From assembly GCA_028278335.1 (NCBI GenBank), contig JANQEN010000273.1, forward strand, positions 1-60,461: DNA of 60,461 nt, in the 5' to 3' direction. Below the pieces are notes generated by a model. It did not search any database. It saw only the letters and a list, made by a program, of their open reading frames with translations, and had not been told where the DNA came from. Position 1 is the first letter of the stretch; every line of letters begins with the position of its first letter. This DNA is from Chitinivibrionales bacterium. GTDB lineage: Bacteria; Fibrobacterota; Chitinivibrionia; Chitinivibrionales; JANQEN01. The translations under genes and the position numbers were made by a program. Below, piece after piece: positions 8,702 through 17,885 of the stretch.

Positions 8702-8876
8702 GGTGCTGTCCTAGGTGGTGTTTATGCGTAAAATTTTTTGTGCTACATATGTGTTTATTGCTTTGATAAATATATTCTGCAATGTCTCTTTTTTTATAAT
8801 TATTCGGATAATTTTAGTTATTAGGGAATAGAAGAAAACCTGGATCAAAGGAGGTTGTGTCATAATTGCAAAAAGA

Positions 8877-8991
8877 TGTCATTGCGAGGAGCGTAGCGAC
8901 GTGGCAATCCCTGAAATTGGCTCAAAAAGCGAGATTATTCGCAGGGACTCACCAAGTCCCGCGCTTTGCTCGTAATGACATGAGCCAATTT
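8877..8991. repeat. Composite inverted-repeat element (family C, long form)
   Basis: The family-C palindrome at 8877-8911 is embedded in a larger element. TGTCATTGCGAG (8877-8888) pairs with CTCGTAATGACA (8969-8980) with one G-T wobble. AAATTGGCTCA (8914-8924) pairs perfectly with TGAGCCAATTT (8981-8991). GGGACT (8944-8949) pairs with AGTCCC (8955-8960). The 78-codon plus-strand frame over 8866-9102 is made of this repeat and is rejected as a gene. Confidence 0.7.
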
Positions 8992-9099
8992 AAAAGTTTT
9001 AACACAGCCTCCACAGGTCCAGGCCACATATACCGTCTACTCGGCGGCGCGATTGAAGGGGTAAAAAAAGATTTTTCTATGGCAGTGACATTTTTGTAT

Positions 9100-9175
9100 T
9101 AAGGGCGCAGACAAGCGGCGCCCCTACATTTGTAAAGAAGTGATAGATCGCGTCGCTGTGCTCGCGATGACGAAT
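9100..9175. repeat. Dispersed repeat family D, copy 2
   Basis: It matches 7656-7730 over about 75 bp with scattered changes, and ends with the same ATCGC...GCGAT hairpin. The remaining parts of 8702-9459 show no coding frame I would support. Confidence 0.75.
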
Positions 9176-9203
9176 GCGGTTAGGCCTTAATCAGTCTTTT
9201 AAT

Positions 9204-9361
9204 CTTTTGGGATGTATAGGGCGGCGAAGCCGGTGATTTTTGCAAAGCAAAAATTACTGGAGCGAACGCGGAACCCGAAGCAGCCCGGTTCGATTGGTGC
9301 AAAAAATAATACTATTCAAATCCCGATTTATCGGGAGGCGTTAGCCGAGAAGGCGCCCAAA
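9204..9361. repeat. Structured dispersed repeat, family A, divergent copy 4
   Basis: The opening CTTTTGGG and the closing GCCGAGAAGGCGCCCAAA match family A. The interior is different and forms GTGATTTTTGC-AAA-GCAAAAATTAC and CCCGATTTATCGGG hairpins. A partial tail-like stretch follows at about 9382-9445, as it also does after copy 1. Confidence 0.6.
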
Positions 9362-9459
9362 AAATAAAAATCATTTATATATTGAGAGTTGGGCAACCCC
9401 CAAATGATTCTTAAAAAGTTTTCAATTAAATAGCCAAGAAAGCTTACACAAAGTAAATA

Positions 9460-11358
9460 TCATTGATTTTTTACAGAGGGAAATAACGCCCTGTCTGTGT
9501 GAGGAATAAAAAGGGCTGCTGTGTATTGATCCATATATGCGGGGTCAGTATTGAGCTCTACGTAGGTCATCATCTGTGCAAGCTCCTGCTGCTTCTTTTG
9601 ATGCTTCTTTGAGACAAGCGCCAGGTAGGAGCCAATTAACGAGGCATTACCTACATAGTGAAAGCGGTCTCGGGGAAGGTCGGGAAGCAGTCCCAAGGTG
9701 ATGGCGCTCTCCATATCAAGAAACTGACCAAAACCACCGGCAATGTAGATTGCCTGTAGGTCTGCTGGCTCAATTTCTAACTGTTTACACAAAAGAGCGG
9801 TTGCAGAGTAGATGGCTGCTTTGGTTCGCACTACATTCTCCACATCGTGCTCACTCAGATAGATAGGGCCATCAATACCACTCTCATCCTCGGGAACAAG
9901 GACATAACGACACTGTCGCCCCTCTTTTACCAGTGCCTTTGAAGTCCGGGTTTGATCGAACTTTCCTGCAGCGTCAAGCCAGCCAGTAGAAAAAAGGCTA
10001 GCCACCAAGGTGATAAGACCAGATCCGCACAGTCCCAGGGGCTTCCCTTTGCCAATAACAGAATAGGTAGCTTGCCCAGTTTGAGGATCCACAGAAACCC
10101 GGTCAATTGCTCCAGAAGCAGCGCGCATACCAAACTCAATGCCACCACCTTCGAAGGCCGGCCCAGCAGAGCAGGCACAGGTCATTAAAAATTCCCTATT
10201 GCCAAGGACAATCTCGCCGTTGGTGCCAATATCGATATAGAGGGAGAGCAAATCGCGTTGCTCGATGATATCCGTACAGAGAAGACCGGCAGTAATGTCA
10301 CCACCTACATAGCTTCCCACAGCCGGTGCACAATAGAGCGGTGCCTCAGGATTGCACACCAATCCGACAGTACGGGCGCTTATAGTTGGCACGGTTAATA
10401 GGGTGGGGGTGTAGGGCTCGATGCGAATATATTCAGGCAGCAAACCAAGGAGTAAATGGACCATAGTCGTATTACCAGAGAGAGAAACCGAATAAATCGT
10501 TTCTTGACGCACACCATGCTCATCGGTCAATTGACGAATCTGACGATTTATAGTGTTAACTGCCCGTTTTGCAAGCTCCTGTAGACGGGCTGGTTTTTTT
10601 GCATAATTAATACGACTGATAATGTCTAAGCCACAGGAGATTTGCTCGTTGTAGGAGGAGGTAGCACCAACAACCTTGTTCTCTGATAGGGACACAAGTA
10701 TGGTTGATACAGAGGTCGTCCCCAGGTCAATTGCAAGGCCATAGGCTTCGCCTTTATTGTTAGGAGGAGATACATCTATAATCTTAAATCCTTCTTTATC
10801 GTCAACCAGTGTAATGCATAGATTTCCCCCATCCTCACGAACGGTTTGAGCAATTTTTTGCATAGAGAACAGCGAATAGTCTCTAGTCATGTTGCCCATC
10901 TTTGACCGAAGGACTTTTTCGATCCTGTCAAGATCGGCAAGGCCCTCTTCTAACTGGGCTTTAGGGACTGTAATGGATATCTGTTTTACTCCTGAATCAT
11001 AGTCCTCTTCTTTTGGGAACGCTGCGGAGGTTGCCTGCGCAAGGTGCTCCAAACTTTCGAAAAAGGTATCCTGATCTTTGCACGCTTGAGCTGGAATTTC
11101 AATTGTAATAGAAGTATCAGCGATCTTTGTTTTACAGGCCAACACATAACCCTTATCCCGTTTCTCTTTTGAGAGCTTTCCACTCTCTTCAGTTTTCACA
11201 GATCCCGCATGAACCTTTACTGCACATTTCCCACAGGCACCTTTGCCCCCACAGGGGATATCGATGTCAAACCCAGCTTCATGCACAGCATCAATAAGGT
11301 CACTATTTTCTGGAACAGTGATACTTTTGTTTTGCGGAACAAAGACTATTTTTGGCAT
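9460..11358 (-). CDS. Corrinoid-protein reductive activator, RACE family (2Fe-2S plus ASKHA ATPase)
   Basis: Counted from the ATG at 11358 the protein has 632 residues. It starts with a plant-type ferredoxin domain whose cluster ligands read PCGGKGACGKC with a later ACKT cysteine. A linker and a large DUF4445/ASKHA ATPase part follow, with AIDLGTTSVS, DIGTNGEIVLGN and GGFGQFLDMESA. Family members use ATP to re-reduce inactive Co(II) corrinoid in methyltransferase systems (RamA, RACo). An in-frame codon 31 residues upstream would add an unrelated hydrophobic leader, so the MPKIVFVP start is preferred. No methyltransferase or corrinoid protein gene is adjacent. Confidence 0.87.
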   Translation of the reverse strand: MPKIVFVPQNKSITVPENSDLIDAVHEAGFDIDIPCGGKGACGKCAVKVHAGSVKTEESGKLSKEKRDKGYVLACKTKIADTSITIEIPAQACKDQDTFFESLEHLAQATSAAFPKEEDYDSGVKQISITVPKAQLEEGLADLDRIEKVLRSKMGNMTRDYSLFSMQKIAQTVREDGGNLCITLVDDKEGFKIIDVSPPNNKGEAYGLAIDLGTTSVSTILVSLSENKVVGATSSYNEQISCGLDIISRINYAKKPARLQELAKRAVNTINRQIRQLTDEHGVRQETIYSVSLSGNTTMVHLLLGLLPEYIRIEPYTPTLLTVPTISARTVGLVCNPEAPLYCAPAVGSYVGGDITAGLLCTDIIEQRDLLSLYIDIGTNGEIVLGNREFLMTCACSAGPAFEGGGIEFGMRAASGAIDRVSVDPQTGQATYSVIGKGKPLGLCGSGLITLVASLFSTGWLDAAGKFDQTRTSKALVKEGRQCRYVLVPEDESGIDGPIYLSEHDVENVVRTKAAIYSATALLCKQLEIEPADLQAIYIAGGFGQFLDMESAITLGLLPDLPRDRFHYVGNASLIGSYLALVSKKHQKKQQELAQMMTYVELNTDPAYMDQYTAALFIPHTDRALFPSVKNQ

Positions 11359-11507
11359 TTTCAGATTTTTCCTTTTAATTAGTACAAAAATATGTGTTTT
11401 AATTCCAATGCACTCGCTTTTTTTCACAGTTAATAGATTCAATGCTGTCAAACGAAGGCTCGCATTCTATGAAATAAACATTTTATTATACCTCAGTTTC
11501 AACATTC

Positions 11508-11536
11508 TTGCTTTTTACCACAAGAAACGATATAAT
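11508..11536 (+). promoter_or_regulatory. Possible sigma70-type promoter for the HD-GYP gene
   Basis: TTGCTT (11508-11513) and a perfect TATAAT (11531-11536) are separated by 17 bp, 75 bp upstream of the ATG at 11612. The -35 box matches only three of six consensus bases. Confidence 0.45.
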
Positions 11537-11611
11537 TAGCATAACACCTGCATCGATGCAGGTAATTCTTTGTATGGTTATGAACATTAACATATGATTT
11601 GAGAACAGGTT

Positions 11612-12868
11612 ATGACCAAGTCACTGGATGCGTCAAACAAAGATCAAAGAAGTCAATATCTGTCAAAATTTTTAACCTCTAAGGTTAGTGGAATTCCCAT
11701 TGATATTCTTGACACGCTCATCAATGAGGGAAAGTTACAGACCTATAAGATGGATCGCTATGGTGATAAGTTGTGTATCCAGGAGGTGCTTAACTATAAA
11801 GATAAAGTCATTGCCACAGAAGAGGACAAAAAACGAGATGCCGAGCAACGGGCTCAGGAGTTGGCTCCCAAGGCTGATAAGCCCGGACTTAACGAGGAGA
11901 CCGAGTTTTCTAAGATTAACTATATGGTAAATTCTGATCTCTTTGAGCAGGAAAAGGAACCCGAGTATATTCTTACGGAGGTTGAGTTTTATGATATTCT
12001 CACCAATGTTACGCTCTTTCAAAAAAACAGTAAAGGTGATTTTATTGTTTACAAAGCAGAGGGTGTAGACATTTCCGGAGATCGTAAACAGATTGGTCAC
12101 CATCCACCACTGTATATCCACAAAAAGCACAAAGAGCACGCAGCCATTGAAGTAATCAGTGGCCTCAATAGTGATTTAAAAACTGAATTTCACACCTTAT
12201 CACCAGAGGCGCTCAAGAAAAAGAGCATCGATATCTGTTCCAATGCCTTTGCCAATCCGATCAATAAGGTGTTGTTGATGCTCGAGGAGACCGCGTCCAT
12301 TATGGTGCATGGGTATACAAAAGACACATCCCTGCTTAAAAAAATATACTCGCAGTTTTTAAATGACGATGCCCTGGCAGAGCACTCTATAAATGTGATG
12401 AACCTCTGCATAAAATTTTGTCTTAACAACAACTATTCGCTTAATGATATCGAGGCAATCGCCCTAAGTGCGTTGCTCCATGATATTGGTAAAGTACAAA
12501 CCCATCGTCGCATGCTAAAATCGAAGTATATGCATACCAGTGATGAACAACTGATACTAAAAGCCCATACGGTCTGGGGATATAAAATGCTTGAGCACTG
12601 CCCCTTTAGTAATCAAAATGTAAAATTTGGGGCGATTGAGCACCATGAATATGTTGATGGCTCAGGATATCCAAAGGGAACAAAAAAGACCTCCTTCTAT
12701 GGACAGCTTATCTCTATTGTAAACAATTTTGATATGTTGCTTATGGCTGCTAAACAGTCAGGAAGAAGGACAACTCATTTGGATATTTTAAAAAATATGA
12801 AAACAATGGTTGACGAAGGACGATTTAACAGCGACCTTTTCAGACAATTTGCCTATAGCCTTTTATAA
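11612..12868 (+). CDS. HD-GYP domain protein, likely cyclic-di-GMP phosphodiesterase
   Basis: This 418-residue soluble protein has an unrecognised N-terminal half (about 1-205) and a C-terminal HD-GYP domain (about 215-418). The metal and signature residues are present: H258, H290-D291 in LLHDIGK, H319, H344-H345, and the ExxDGSGYPKG motif at about 346-355. HD-GYP proteins hydrolyse cyclic di-GMP to pGpG/GMP. There is no receiver or membrane segment, so its input must come through the N-terminal part or through neighbours. It starts a plus-strand unit with two CheX-like genes, an HDOD gene and a receiver gene. Confidence 0.88.
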   Translation: MTKSLDASNKDQRSQYLSKFLTSKVSGIPIDILDTLINEGKLQTYKMDRYGDKLCIQEVLNYKDKVIATEEDKKRDAEQRAQELAPKADKPGLNEETEFSKINYMVNSDLFEQEKEPEYILTEVEFYDILTNVTLFQKNSKGDFIVYKAEGVDISGDRKQIGHHPPLYIHKKHKEHAAIEVISGLNSDLKTEFHTLSPEALKKKSIDICSNAFANPINKVLLMLEETASIMVHGYTKDTSLLKKIYSQFLNDDALAEHSINVMNLCIKFCLNNNYSLNDIEAIALSALLHDIGKVQTHRRMLKSKYMHTSDEQLILKAHTVWGYKMLEHCPFSNQNVKFGAIEHHEYVDGSGYPKGTKKTSFYGQLISIVNNFDMLLMAAKQSGRRTTHLDILKNMKTMVDEGRFNSDLFRQFAYSLL

Positions 12869-12920
12869 GGAACAGTGTCTGCAATGCCTATGAATTGGAG
12901 TAGAGACAGGAGAGATAACC

Positions 12921-13415
12921 ATGCAAAATGATCTTTGGATTAAAGAGGTTATGGAAAACTTAGCCGAAGATGGATCAAACATTGCACTTGAGTGTATTGA
13001 TGCTATGTTTCAGAAAAGCTGTATAAAAAGGGAACCCTGGAGTGTTACAGAGCACCTGGAAGGAACTTTTGATTATATCTTTTCTCTTATAAGTAGAAAC
13101 TCTAAGTTCAAGTCCAATCTTTGCATCGGTATCCAGATAGAGAGCATTGCCACCTTTATTGGGTATGAAATTGACATTGAAGAGGCCAAAGATGCCTTTG
13201 GCGAATTTGGCAATGTCTATTGCGCCATGCTTATGGACAATCCACTCTTTAAAGATAAGTTTGGTATTCTGCGGCAAGCTTTACCAGAGGATGCGATCAA
13301 TGAAGCCTTTTTTCCAAAGGCCTGGGGGTTAAATGGACGCCTCTATCTAAAGGACCATTGGATCTATATGGGCTATTCCATGCAAGAAGAGAAGGCAGAG
13401 TTGGACTTTCTTTAA
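12921..13415 (+). CDS. CheX-like phosphatase-type protein, paralogue 1
   Basis: This 164-residue protein is one of three homologous proteins in the window (also 15724-16227 and 20309-20797). It has the CheX/CheC-type dephosphorylation signature ExxN in the segment DAFGEFGNVYCAML. It also shares ECIDAMF near the N-terminus, FGxxxQAxP in the middle and a W-x-GY end with its paralogues. CheX proteins remove phosphate from phospho-CheY. Here the substrate is probably a local receiver, but none is directly adjacent to this copy. A good AGGAGA site precedes the ATG, and the gene follows the HD-GYP gene by 52 bp. Confidence 0.72.
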   Translation: MQNDLWIKEVMENLAEDGSNIALECIDAMFQKSCIKREPWSVTEHLEGTFDYIFSLISRNSKFKSNLCIGIQIESIATFIGYEIDIEEAKDAFGEFGNVYCAMLMDNPLFKDKFGILRQALPEDAINEAFFPKAWGLNGRLYLKDHWIYMGYSMQEEKAELDFL

Positions 13416-13554
13416 GAGCAATCAACCCTATTGCAATTGATAAATATGAAATCAATCTTTAAGGGTGTGATGGGCAACACATTCTTTCTATAATCATGCA
13501 GAGACAACACATTACGGCAACATCTATTTGACTGCATAAGTAAAGGCACTGTCA

Positions 13555-15645
13555 ATGTTCAACATAATGATAATGATTGAAACCGTCTCTGACAGGCGCG
13601 CCTTTGAGTCAACAGTCGACAAAAAAAAGATACATCTACTCCCCTCAAGCCCCTCCTATTCCAACTATATTAAGGCGCTACAGTACATGCCCGATTGTGT
13701 TGTCTTGGAGATTCCTAAAAAGGCCAATGATCAATTTCATTTTATCCAAATGCTTAAGCAGCACCATGATGCAAAAAAGATTCCCATATTCTGTTTTGGC
13801 GATCCGCTCTCAGAATCAATTAAAAATGGTATGCTCAAAATTGGGGCTCATCACTACTTAGAACGACCCTTCAACATTCAATCGATTATCCAGTCAGTCC
13901 ACGCCATTTGTCAAGAGACGAAAACCGGCAAGCCCACACCAGTTAAACGTTACACTATTAGTGATGATCAGCTTAAGCAGCTTCTTTCTCCGGAGATTCC
14001 GGCAAACCAAAAAATCGACCTCATGGTGAAACAGGTCTACAATTTACTGGCCTTTCCCTTTACCATATTAAAATTGGTCAGCCTGCTTAATAGCAATCGC
14101 TCCAGTGTGAACGACCTGGTTAAGGTTATTGCCACAGACCCGACCATTTCAGCAACACTGCTTAAAATTTGTAATAGTGTTCACTTTGCAGCATCCCACC
14201 GGCGCATTAGCTCTTTAAAAGATGCTGTTGTAAGGATTGGTTTTAATGAAACCCGCCGTGTTATTATGGGCATGGCGGTCATGAACCTTTTTGATAATGA
14301 CAATAGTAAAGCCGGTTTTGATCGGGTTAAGTTTTGGATCCACTGCTTAACCTCTGCAATTATAAGCCAAAAAATTGCTAAATCAGTCAATGACATTGAG
14401 AGTGACGAGGCCTTCCTGGCAGGACTGCTGCATGATTTTGGTATTATCCTTCTTGATGAATTTTTCCCCACCCTCTTTGACACCATCTTGGAAAGGACCA
14501 TTCAGGAGGGCATCAGATTTATTGACGCAGAAAGGGCCTGCATGGGTGTCACGCATCTGGATCTTACTGAAGCCCTCTTTGAAAAGTGGAAAATCCCCGA
14601 ATCGATCCAAAATTCTGTGATCAATTATCAGAAAATCGGCCAAAGAAGTTTTATTGAAAAGCACAAAGATAAGGCACTGACTCTCTGCACAGGAGTGAGT
14701 AACACTATTACGAAATCACTAATGTTTGGATCGGGGTGTGATCAGTATATTATCCCCTTAGATAACTGGATGCTGGAGTCGATTAACATGCCCTTTGGTA
14801 TCAAACAGGGATTTCGTGAAGAGATATCCCAGGAATTGAAGCTGTTTCAGGACTTGGTAAATGTTGATTTTGAAGAGGCTTCAAAATCAACTACCGCCTT
14901 ATCAAGCAATGATATCAAAATAAACATCTGCCTTATCAATCTTTCCAAAAGCGTCTTTATTGCTCAGGAAGCATACCTCTCTTTACAGGGACATCCTATT
15001 TTCACACCAGCTGATATGGAAGAGGATTCTGAAAAGGTCCCCGACTTGATAATAATCAACACCGAACCAACCAGCACTGAACGAGACATCAAAGAGGTAC
15101 TTCTAAAGTTATCGGATAATCAAGAAAGTACAATTCCTACGCTACTCTTGATATCGCAGGGACAGCATTTTACGAATCTAACGATGAAGTCCTTTACGTT
15201 CTCCTTTATGGACACCTCTTCTGATTTACGCGTTTTGGATGAAACCATCTCGAAAATTCTACAGGGAATGGTTGTCCGAAAACGTATACAGCCAGCTAAA
15301 GATCCTTCACCGGAGGATAAACCGCAAGATGATATCGCCACTATTCAAAATGACTCTATTTTAAGCGCTGTGCTCAAAAGCAAAGAGCTCTGTACTACAA
15401 AGAAGTTGACCTATAAGGAAGTCGGTTTAGCCGACTACCTGGTCGAGGTTGCCCAAAAGGAAATCTCGGAAAACAACAATCTTGATGCAAACTGGATGCT
15501 GCAGCTTGCGGACTTTACTTATCAAAAGGCACTCTTAAAAAGCAGCTATAAAGAAAAGGATTCTGGGGCAAAGAAAATCCTAAGCTCCCTAAATAAAGAT
15601 CAAACTAAAAAGCATAAGGATTTATTGTCTCGCTTTAATGATTAA
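13555..15645 (+). CDS. HDOD-domain signalling protein with degenerate receiver-like ends
   Basis: This 696-residue protein has an N-terminal receiver-like segment (about 1-120) that lacks the acidic pocket and phospho-aspartate. An HDOD domain follows (about 150-355), with LLAFPFTILKLVSLLN, ATDPTISATLLKICNS, LKDAVVRIG and LLHDFG. A second poorly conserved receiver-like segment lies at about 460-580, followed by a charged C-terminal tail. HDOD proteins are catalytically inert relatives of HD hydrolases that work as signalling scaffolds, often alongside cyclic-di-GMP enzymes. Its place between two CheX-like genes suggests it belongs to this module. Confidence 0.82.
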   Translation: MFNIMIMIETVSDRRAFESTVDKKKIHLLPSSPSYSNYIKALQYMPDCVVLEIPKKANDQFHFIQMLKQHHDAKKIPIFCFGDPLSESIKNGMLKIGAHHYLERPFNIQSIIQSVHAICQETKTGKPTPVKRYTISDDQLKQLLSPEIPANQKIDLMVKQVYNLLAFPFTILKLVSLLNSNRSSVNDLVKVIATDPTISATLLKICNSVHFAASHRRISSLKDAVVRIGFNETRRVIMGMAVMNLFDNDNSKAGFDRVKFWIHCLTSAIISQKIAKSVNDIESDEAFLAGLLHDFGIILLDEFFPTLFDTILERTIQEGIRFIDAERACMGVTHLDLTEALFEKWKIPESIQNSVINYQKIGQRSFIEKHKDKALTLCTGVSNTITKSLMFGSGCDQYIIPLDNWMLESINMPFGIKQGFREEISQELKLFQDLVNVDFEEASKSTTALSSNDIKINICLINLSKSVFIAQEAYLSLQGHPIFTPADMEEDSEKVPDLIIINTEPTSTERDIKEVLLKLSDNQESTIPTLLLISQGQHFTNLTMKSFTFSFMDTSSDLRVLDETISKILQGMVVRKRIQPAKDPSPEDKPQDDIATIQNDSILSAVLKSKELCTTKKLTYKEVGLADYLVEVAQKEISENNNLDANWMLQLADFTYQKALLKSSYKEKDSGAKKILSSLNKDQTKKHKDLLSRFND

Positions 15646-15648
15646 TCT

Positions 15649-15678
15649 TGACAAGATTGCTCGTATCATAATACAATA
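15649..15678 (+). promoter_or_regulatory. Predicted sigma70-type promoter for the CheX-like/receiver pair
   Basis: TTGACA (15649-15654) and TACAAT (15673-15678) are separated by 18 bp. They lie just after the HDOD stop and 46 bp before the next ATG, so the last two genes of the plus-strand unit can be transcribed separately. Confidence 0.6.
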
Positions 15679-15723
15679 AAGGGTAATCGTTTTATTGCAA
15701 AAAACATACTCAGAGGATCTACC

Positions 15724-16227
15724 ATGGGTGGTATTAAAAACGTTAGACAAATTCTTGAGAGCATGTGCGATCTGTTCGCTGAATGTGCTATTGAATGTGT
15801 TGATGCTATGTTTGGTAAGGAAAGCGAACTAAAAATGCCATGGCAGGTGGTAGAACAGCTCCAGGCACAGTTTGACCGCTTGCTTACGATGGGAAGCGGT
15901 AATGAAGAATTTAGCGCCCTTACCTGTGCCGGAATTCAGTATGACTCATTAGATGCCTTTGTGGAGGAGGAAAATATCAGCACCGAATATGCCGCTGATA
16001 TTTTAGGCGAATTTGTAAACAATTACTGTGGCCTCCTATCGTCAAAAGACGTTTTTAAAGATAACTTCGGTCAGCATATACAAGCCGTTCCTATCCTTTA
16101 CTCTGACGGCCAATCTTTTCTTCCCTTTATATGGGGTGTTCAGGGATATATTTATATAGGTGACCATTGGATGTATATTGGATATACGATCCGCGACAAC
16201 ATAACAAGAAGTAACAATAAATTCTAG
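15724..16227 (+). CDS. CheX-like phosphatase-type protein, paralogue 2
   Basis: This 167-residue homologue of the proteins at 12921 and 20309 has ECVDAMFG near the N-terminus, the ExxN signature in LGEFVNNYCGLL, and FGQHIQAVP downstream. It is followed 19 bp later by a single-domain receiver gene, the arrangement expected for a phosphatase and its substrate. An AGAGGATCT site precedes the ATG. Confidence 0.74.
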   Translation: MGGIKNVRQILESMCDLFAECAIECVDAMFGKESELKMPWQVVEQLQAQFDRLLTMGSGNEEFSALTCAGIQYDSLDAFVEEENISTEYAADILGEFVNNYCGLLSSKDVFKDNFGQHIQAVPILYSDGQSFLPFIWGVQGYIYIGDHWMYIGYTIRDNITRSNNKF

Positions 16228-16246
16228 CCATTGAAAGCTCTCTATC

Positions 16247-16630
16247 ATGAGTAAATCAGTTATTATAGTAGATGACTCGATCTTTGCCATGAGAACACTA
16301 ACTGACTTCTTTACAGAAGTCATGGAGTTTGAGGTTGTGGCAACCGGAGAGAATGGCACCGAAGCGGTTGAGCTCTACGAAAAATATAAACCTGACCTTC
16401 TTGTTTTAGACCTCATCATGCCTGTTATGGACGGTATTGAGGCATTAGAGGCCATTAAAAAATGTCACCCCGATGCTTCTGTTATAGTAGTGACTGCCAT
16501 GCGTGATTCTGAAGAGCTTCAAAAGAGCATTGAACTTGGTGCATCAGGCTACATTGAGAAACCACTGCGATTTAACAAACCGGAATACAAGGAGCTCTTT
16601 AAAAAGAGAATCAATGATGCCTTAAAGTAA
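16247..16630 (+). CDS. CheY-like single-domain response regulator
   Basis: This 127-residue protein is a receiver only. The acidic pair D9-D10, phospho-acceptor D55 (LVLDLIMP), T83 and K105 (EKPL) are all present, so it should be phosphorylatable. It closely resembles the receiver at 19831-20211, including the EKPLKF/EKPLRF end, suggesting that the two locus halves arose by duplication. It converges with the MCP gene at 16689, with no clear terminator between them. Confidence 0.9.
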   Translation: MSKSVIIVDDSIFAMRTLTDFFTEVMEFEVVATGENGTEAVELYEKYKPDLLVLDLIMPVMDGIEALEAIKKCHPDASVIVVTAMRDSEELQKSIELGASGYIEKPLRFNKPEYKELFKKRINDALK

Positions 16631-16688
16631 AGATTCTTTACAGATATCCTAACATGTCCATCTTTTTAACAAGTAACGTTTATAAGAG

Positions 16689-17885
16689 TTAGAGCTTAAA
16701 ATGCTCGTAGGTCTGTTTATATTCATTCGAGCACTGTTGGAATAGTGAAACCTGACCCTTAATCTGGTCGACACTCTCAGTTATGTAACAGATGATCTGA
16801 CTCACATCTTGCATGTTGCTAGATGCTTGAATCAGTTTATTGGCAGCACTCTTTACATAATCGGCAATAGAGGTTGCTGTGGAGCTTGATTCATGAATGT
16901 TTTGCGCCATAGAGTTCAGGTTCTCTGATTGTTCTTCCACAAGGTTTACCACTAGCTGAGAGATTGTGTGCACCTCTTGAGTCACCGTTGAAATCGATTC
17001 AATAGCCTGAATCGATTCGGTGGTAATGTTCTGCATCGCACCAATCTCATCTTTAATCTCATTGGTCGCAATGGTTGTCTGGTTTGCCAAATCCTTTACC
17101 TCTGCAGCAACAACAGCAAAACCCTTTCCCACCTCTCCTGCAGAGGCGGCCTCTATATTTGCATTAAGTGCCAGAAGATTTGTACGATCAGCAATATCGT
17201 TTATCACTTTAACCACATTTCCGATGACCCTGGCCATCCCCTCCATTTTGTCCATCATAGTCTTGGTCGTTTGCGCCTGCTCGTTTGCCTTTTCTGCAAT
17301 GGTCAACTCCTTTTGACAACTGTGCGCAATCTCATTAAAGGAGGTATTTACTTTTTCAATAGCCATAGCAACATTATTGACAATGGAGGACATATTACCG
17401 GTCTCTTTGGTAATCTTGTTCACATTGGCTGTTGCCTCTGTTATGGTTGATGAAATAACGCTGGTTTGCTCCGAAGTTTCGTCTGTTGTCTCATATAGCT
17501 CATGAGTAAACTGAGATAATGATTCCGCATTAGAGGAGACTTTTTCATTGGTATCTTGGATCTCCTTTGACCGTTGTTGAAGCGCCTCAACTAACCCATT
17601 GATCGAATTCACCACCAAATTGACGTCCTTATCCTTTATGGGAGCCATTCGGTGAGTCAGGTCAACACTGCCTCTTGAAAAAGCATCGACACTCTTTTTT
17701 AACTGAGTTAGTGGCTTAAACAAAAGGGGGCTGGAAAATTTTGCCAGGACAACAAGGGTTACCAGACTTAGAATAGTGGAAACAATAAAAAAAGTGAGAA
17801 CTGACTTATAGGGAATGAAGAAAAGCAGGATGAGAGAGGTCGCAAAAATATGCAGGATAAAAAAGAGTAAAATTCTTTTTTTCAT
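16689..17885 (-). CDS. Methyl-accepting chemotaxis protein without periplasmic sensor domain
   Basis: Counted from the ATG at 17885 the protein has 398 residues. Two adjacent membrane helices (about 3-22 and 26-48) are followed by a HAMP-like linker and a cytoplasmic signalling domain with the hairpin-tip region NVVKVINDIADRTNLLALNA (about 240-260) and GKGFAVVAAEVKDLA. There is almost no loop between the helices, so ligand sensing must be through the membrane, the cytoplasm or a partner. A GTG three codons upstream is the other possible start. It lies beyond two binding-protein-type genes on the same strand. Confidence 0.88.
   Translation of the reverse strand: MKKRILLFFILHIFATSLILLFFIPYKSVLTFFIVSTILSLVTLVVLAKFSSPLLFKPLTQLKKSVDAFSRGSVDLTHRMAPIKDKDVNLVVNSINGLVEALQQRSKEIQDTNEKVSSNAESLSQFTHELYETTDETSEQTSVISSTITEATANVNKITKETGNMSSIVNNVAMAIEKVNTSFNEIAHSCQKELTIAEKANEQAQTTKTMMDKMEGMARVIGNVVKVINDIADRTNLLALNANIEAASAGEVGKGFAVVAAEVKDLANQTTIATNEIKDEIGAMQNITTESIQAIESISTVTQEVHTISQLVVNLVEEQSENLNSMAQNIHESSSTATSIADYVKSAANKLIQASSNMQDVSQIICYITESVDQIKGQVSLFQQCSNEYKQTYEHFKL

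Noticed and set aside
8866..9102. Small plus-strand open frame between the PHP gene and the RACE gene
   Set aside because: It is made of family-C repeat sequence and has no independent signs of coding.
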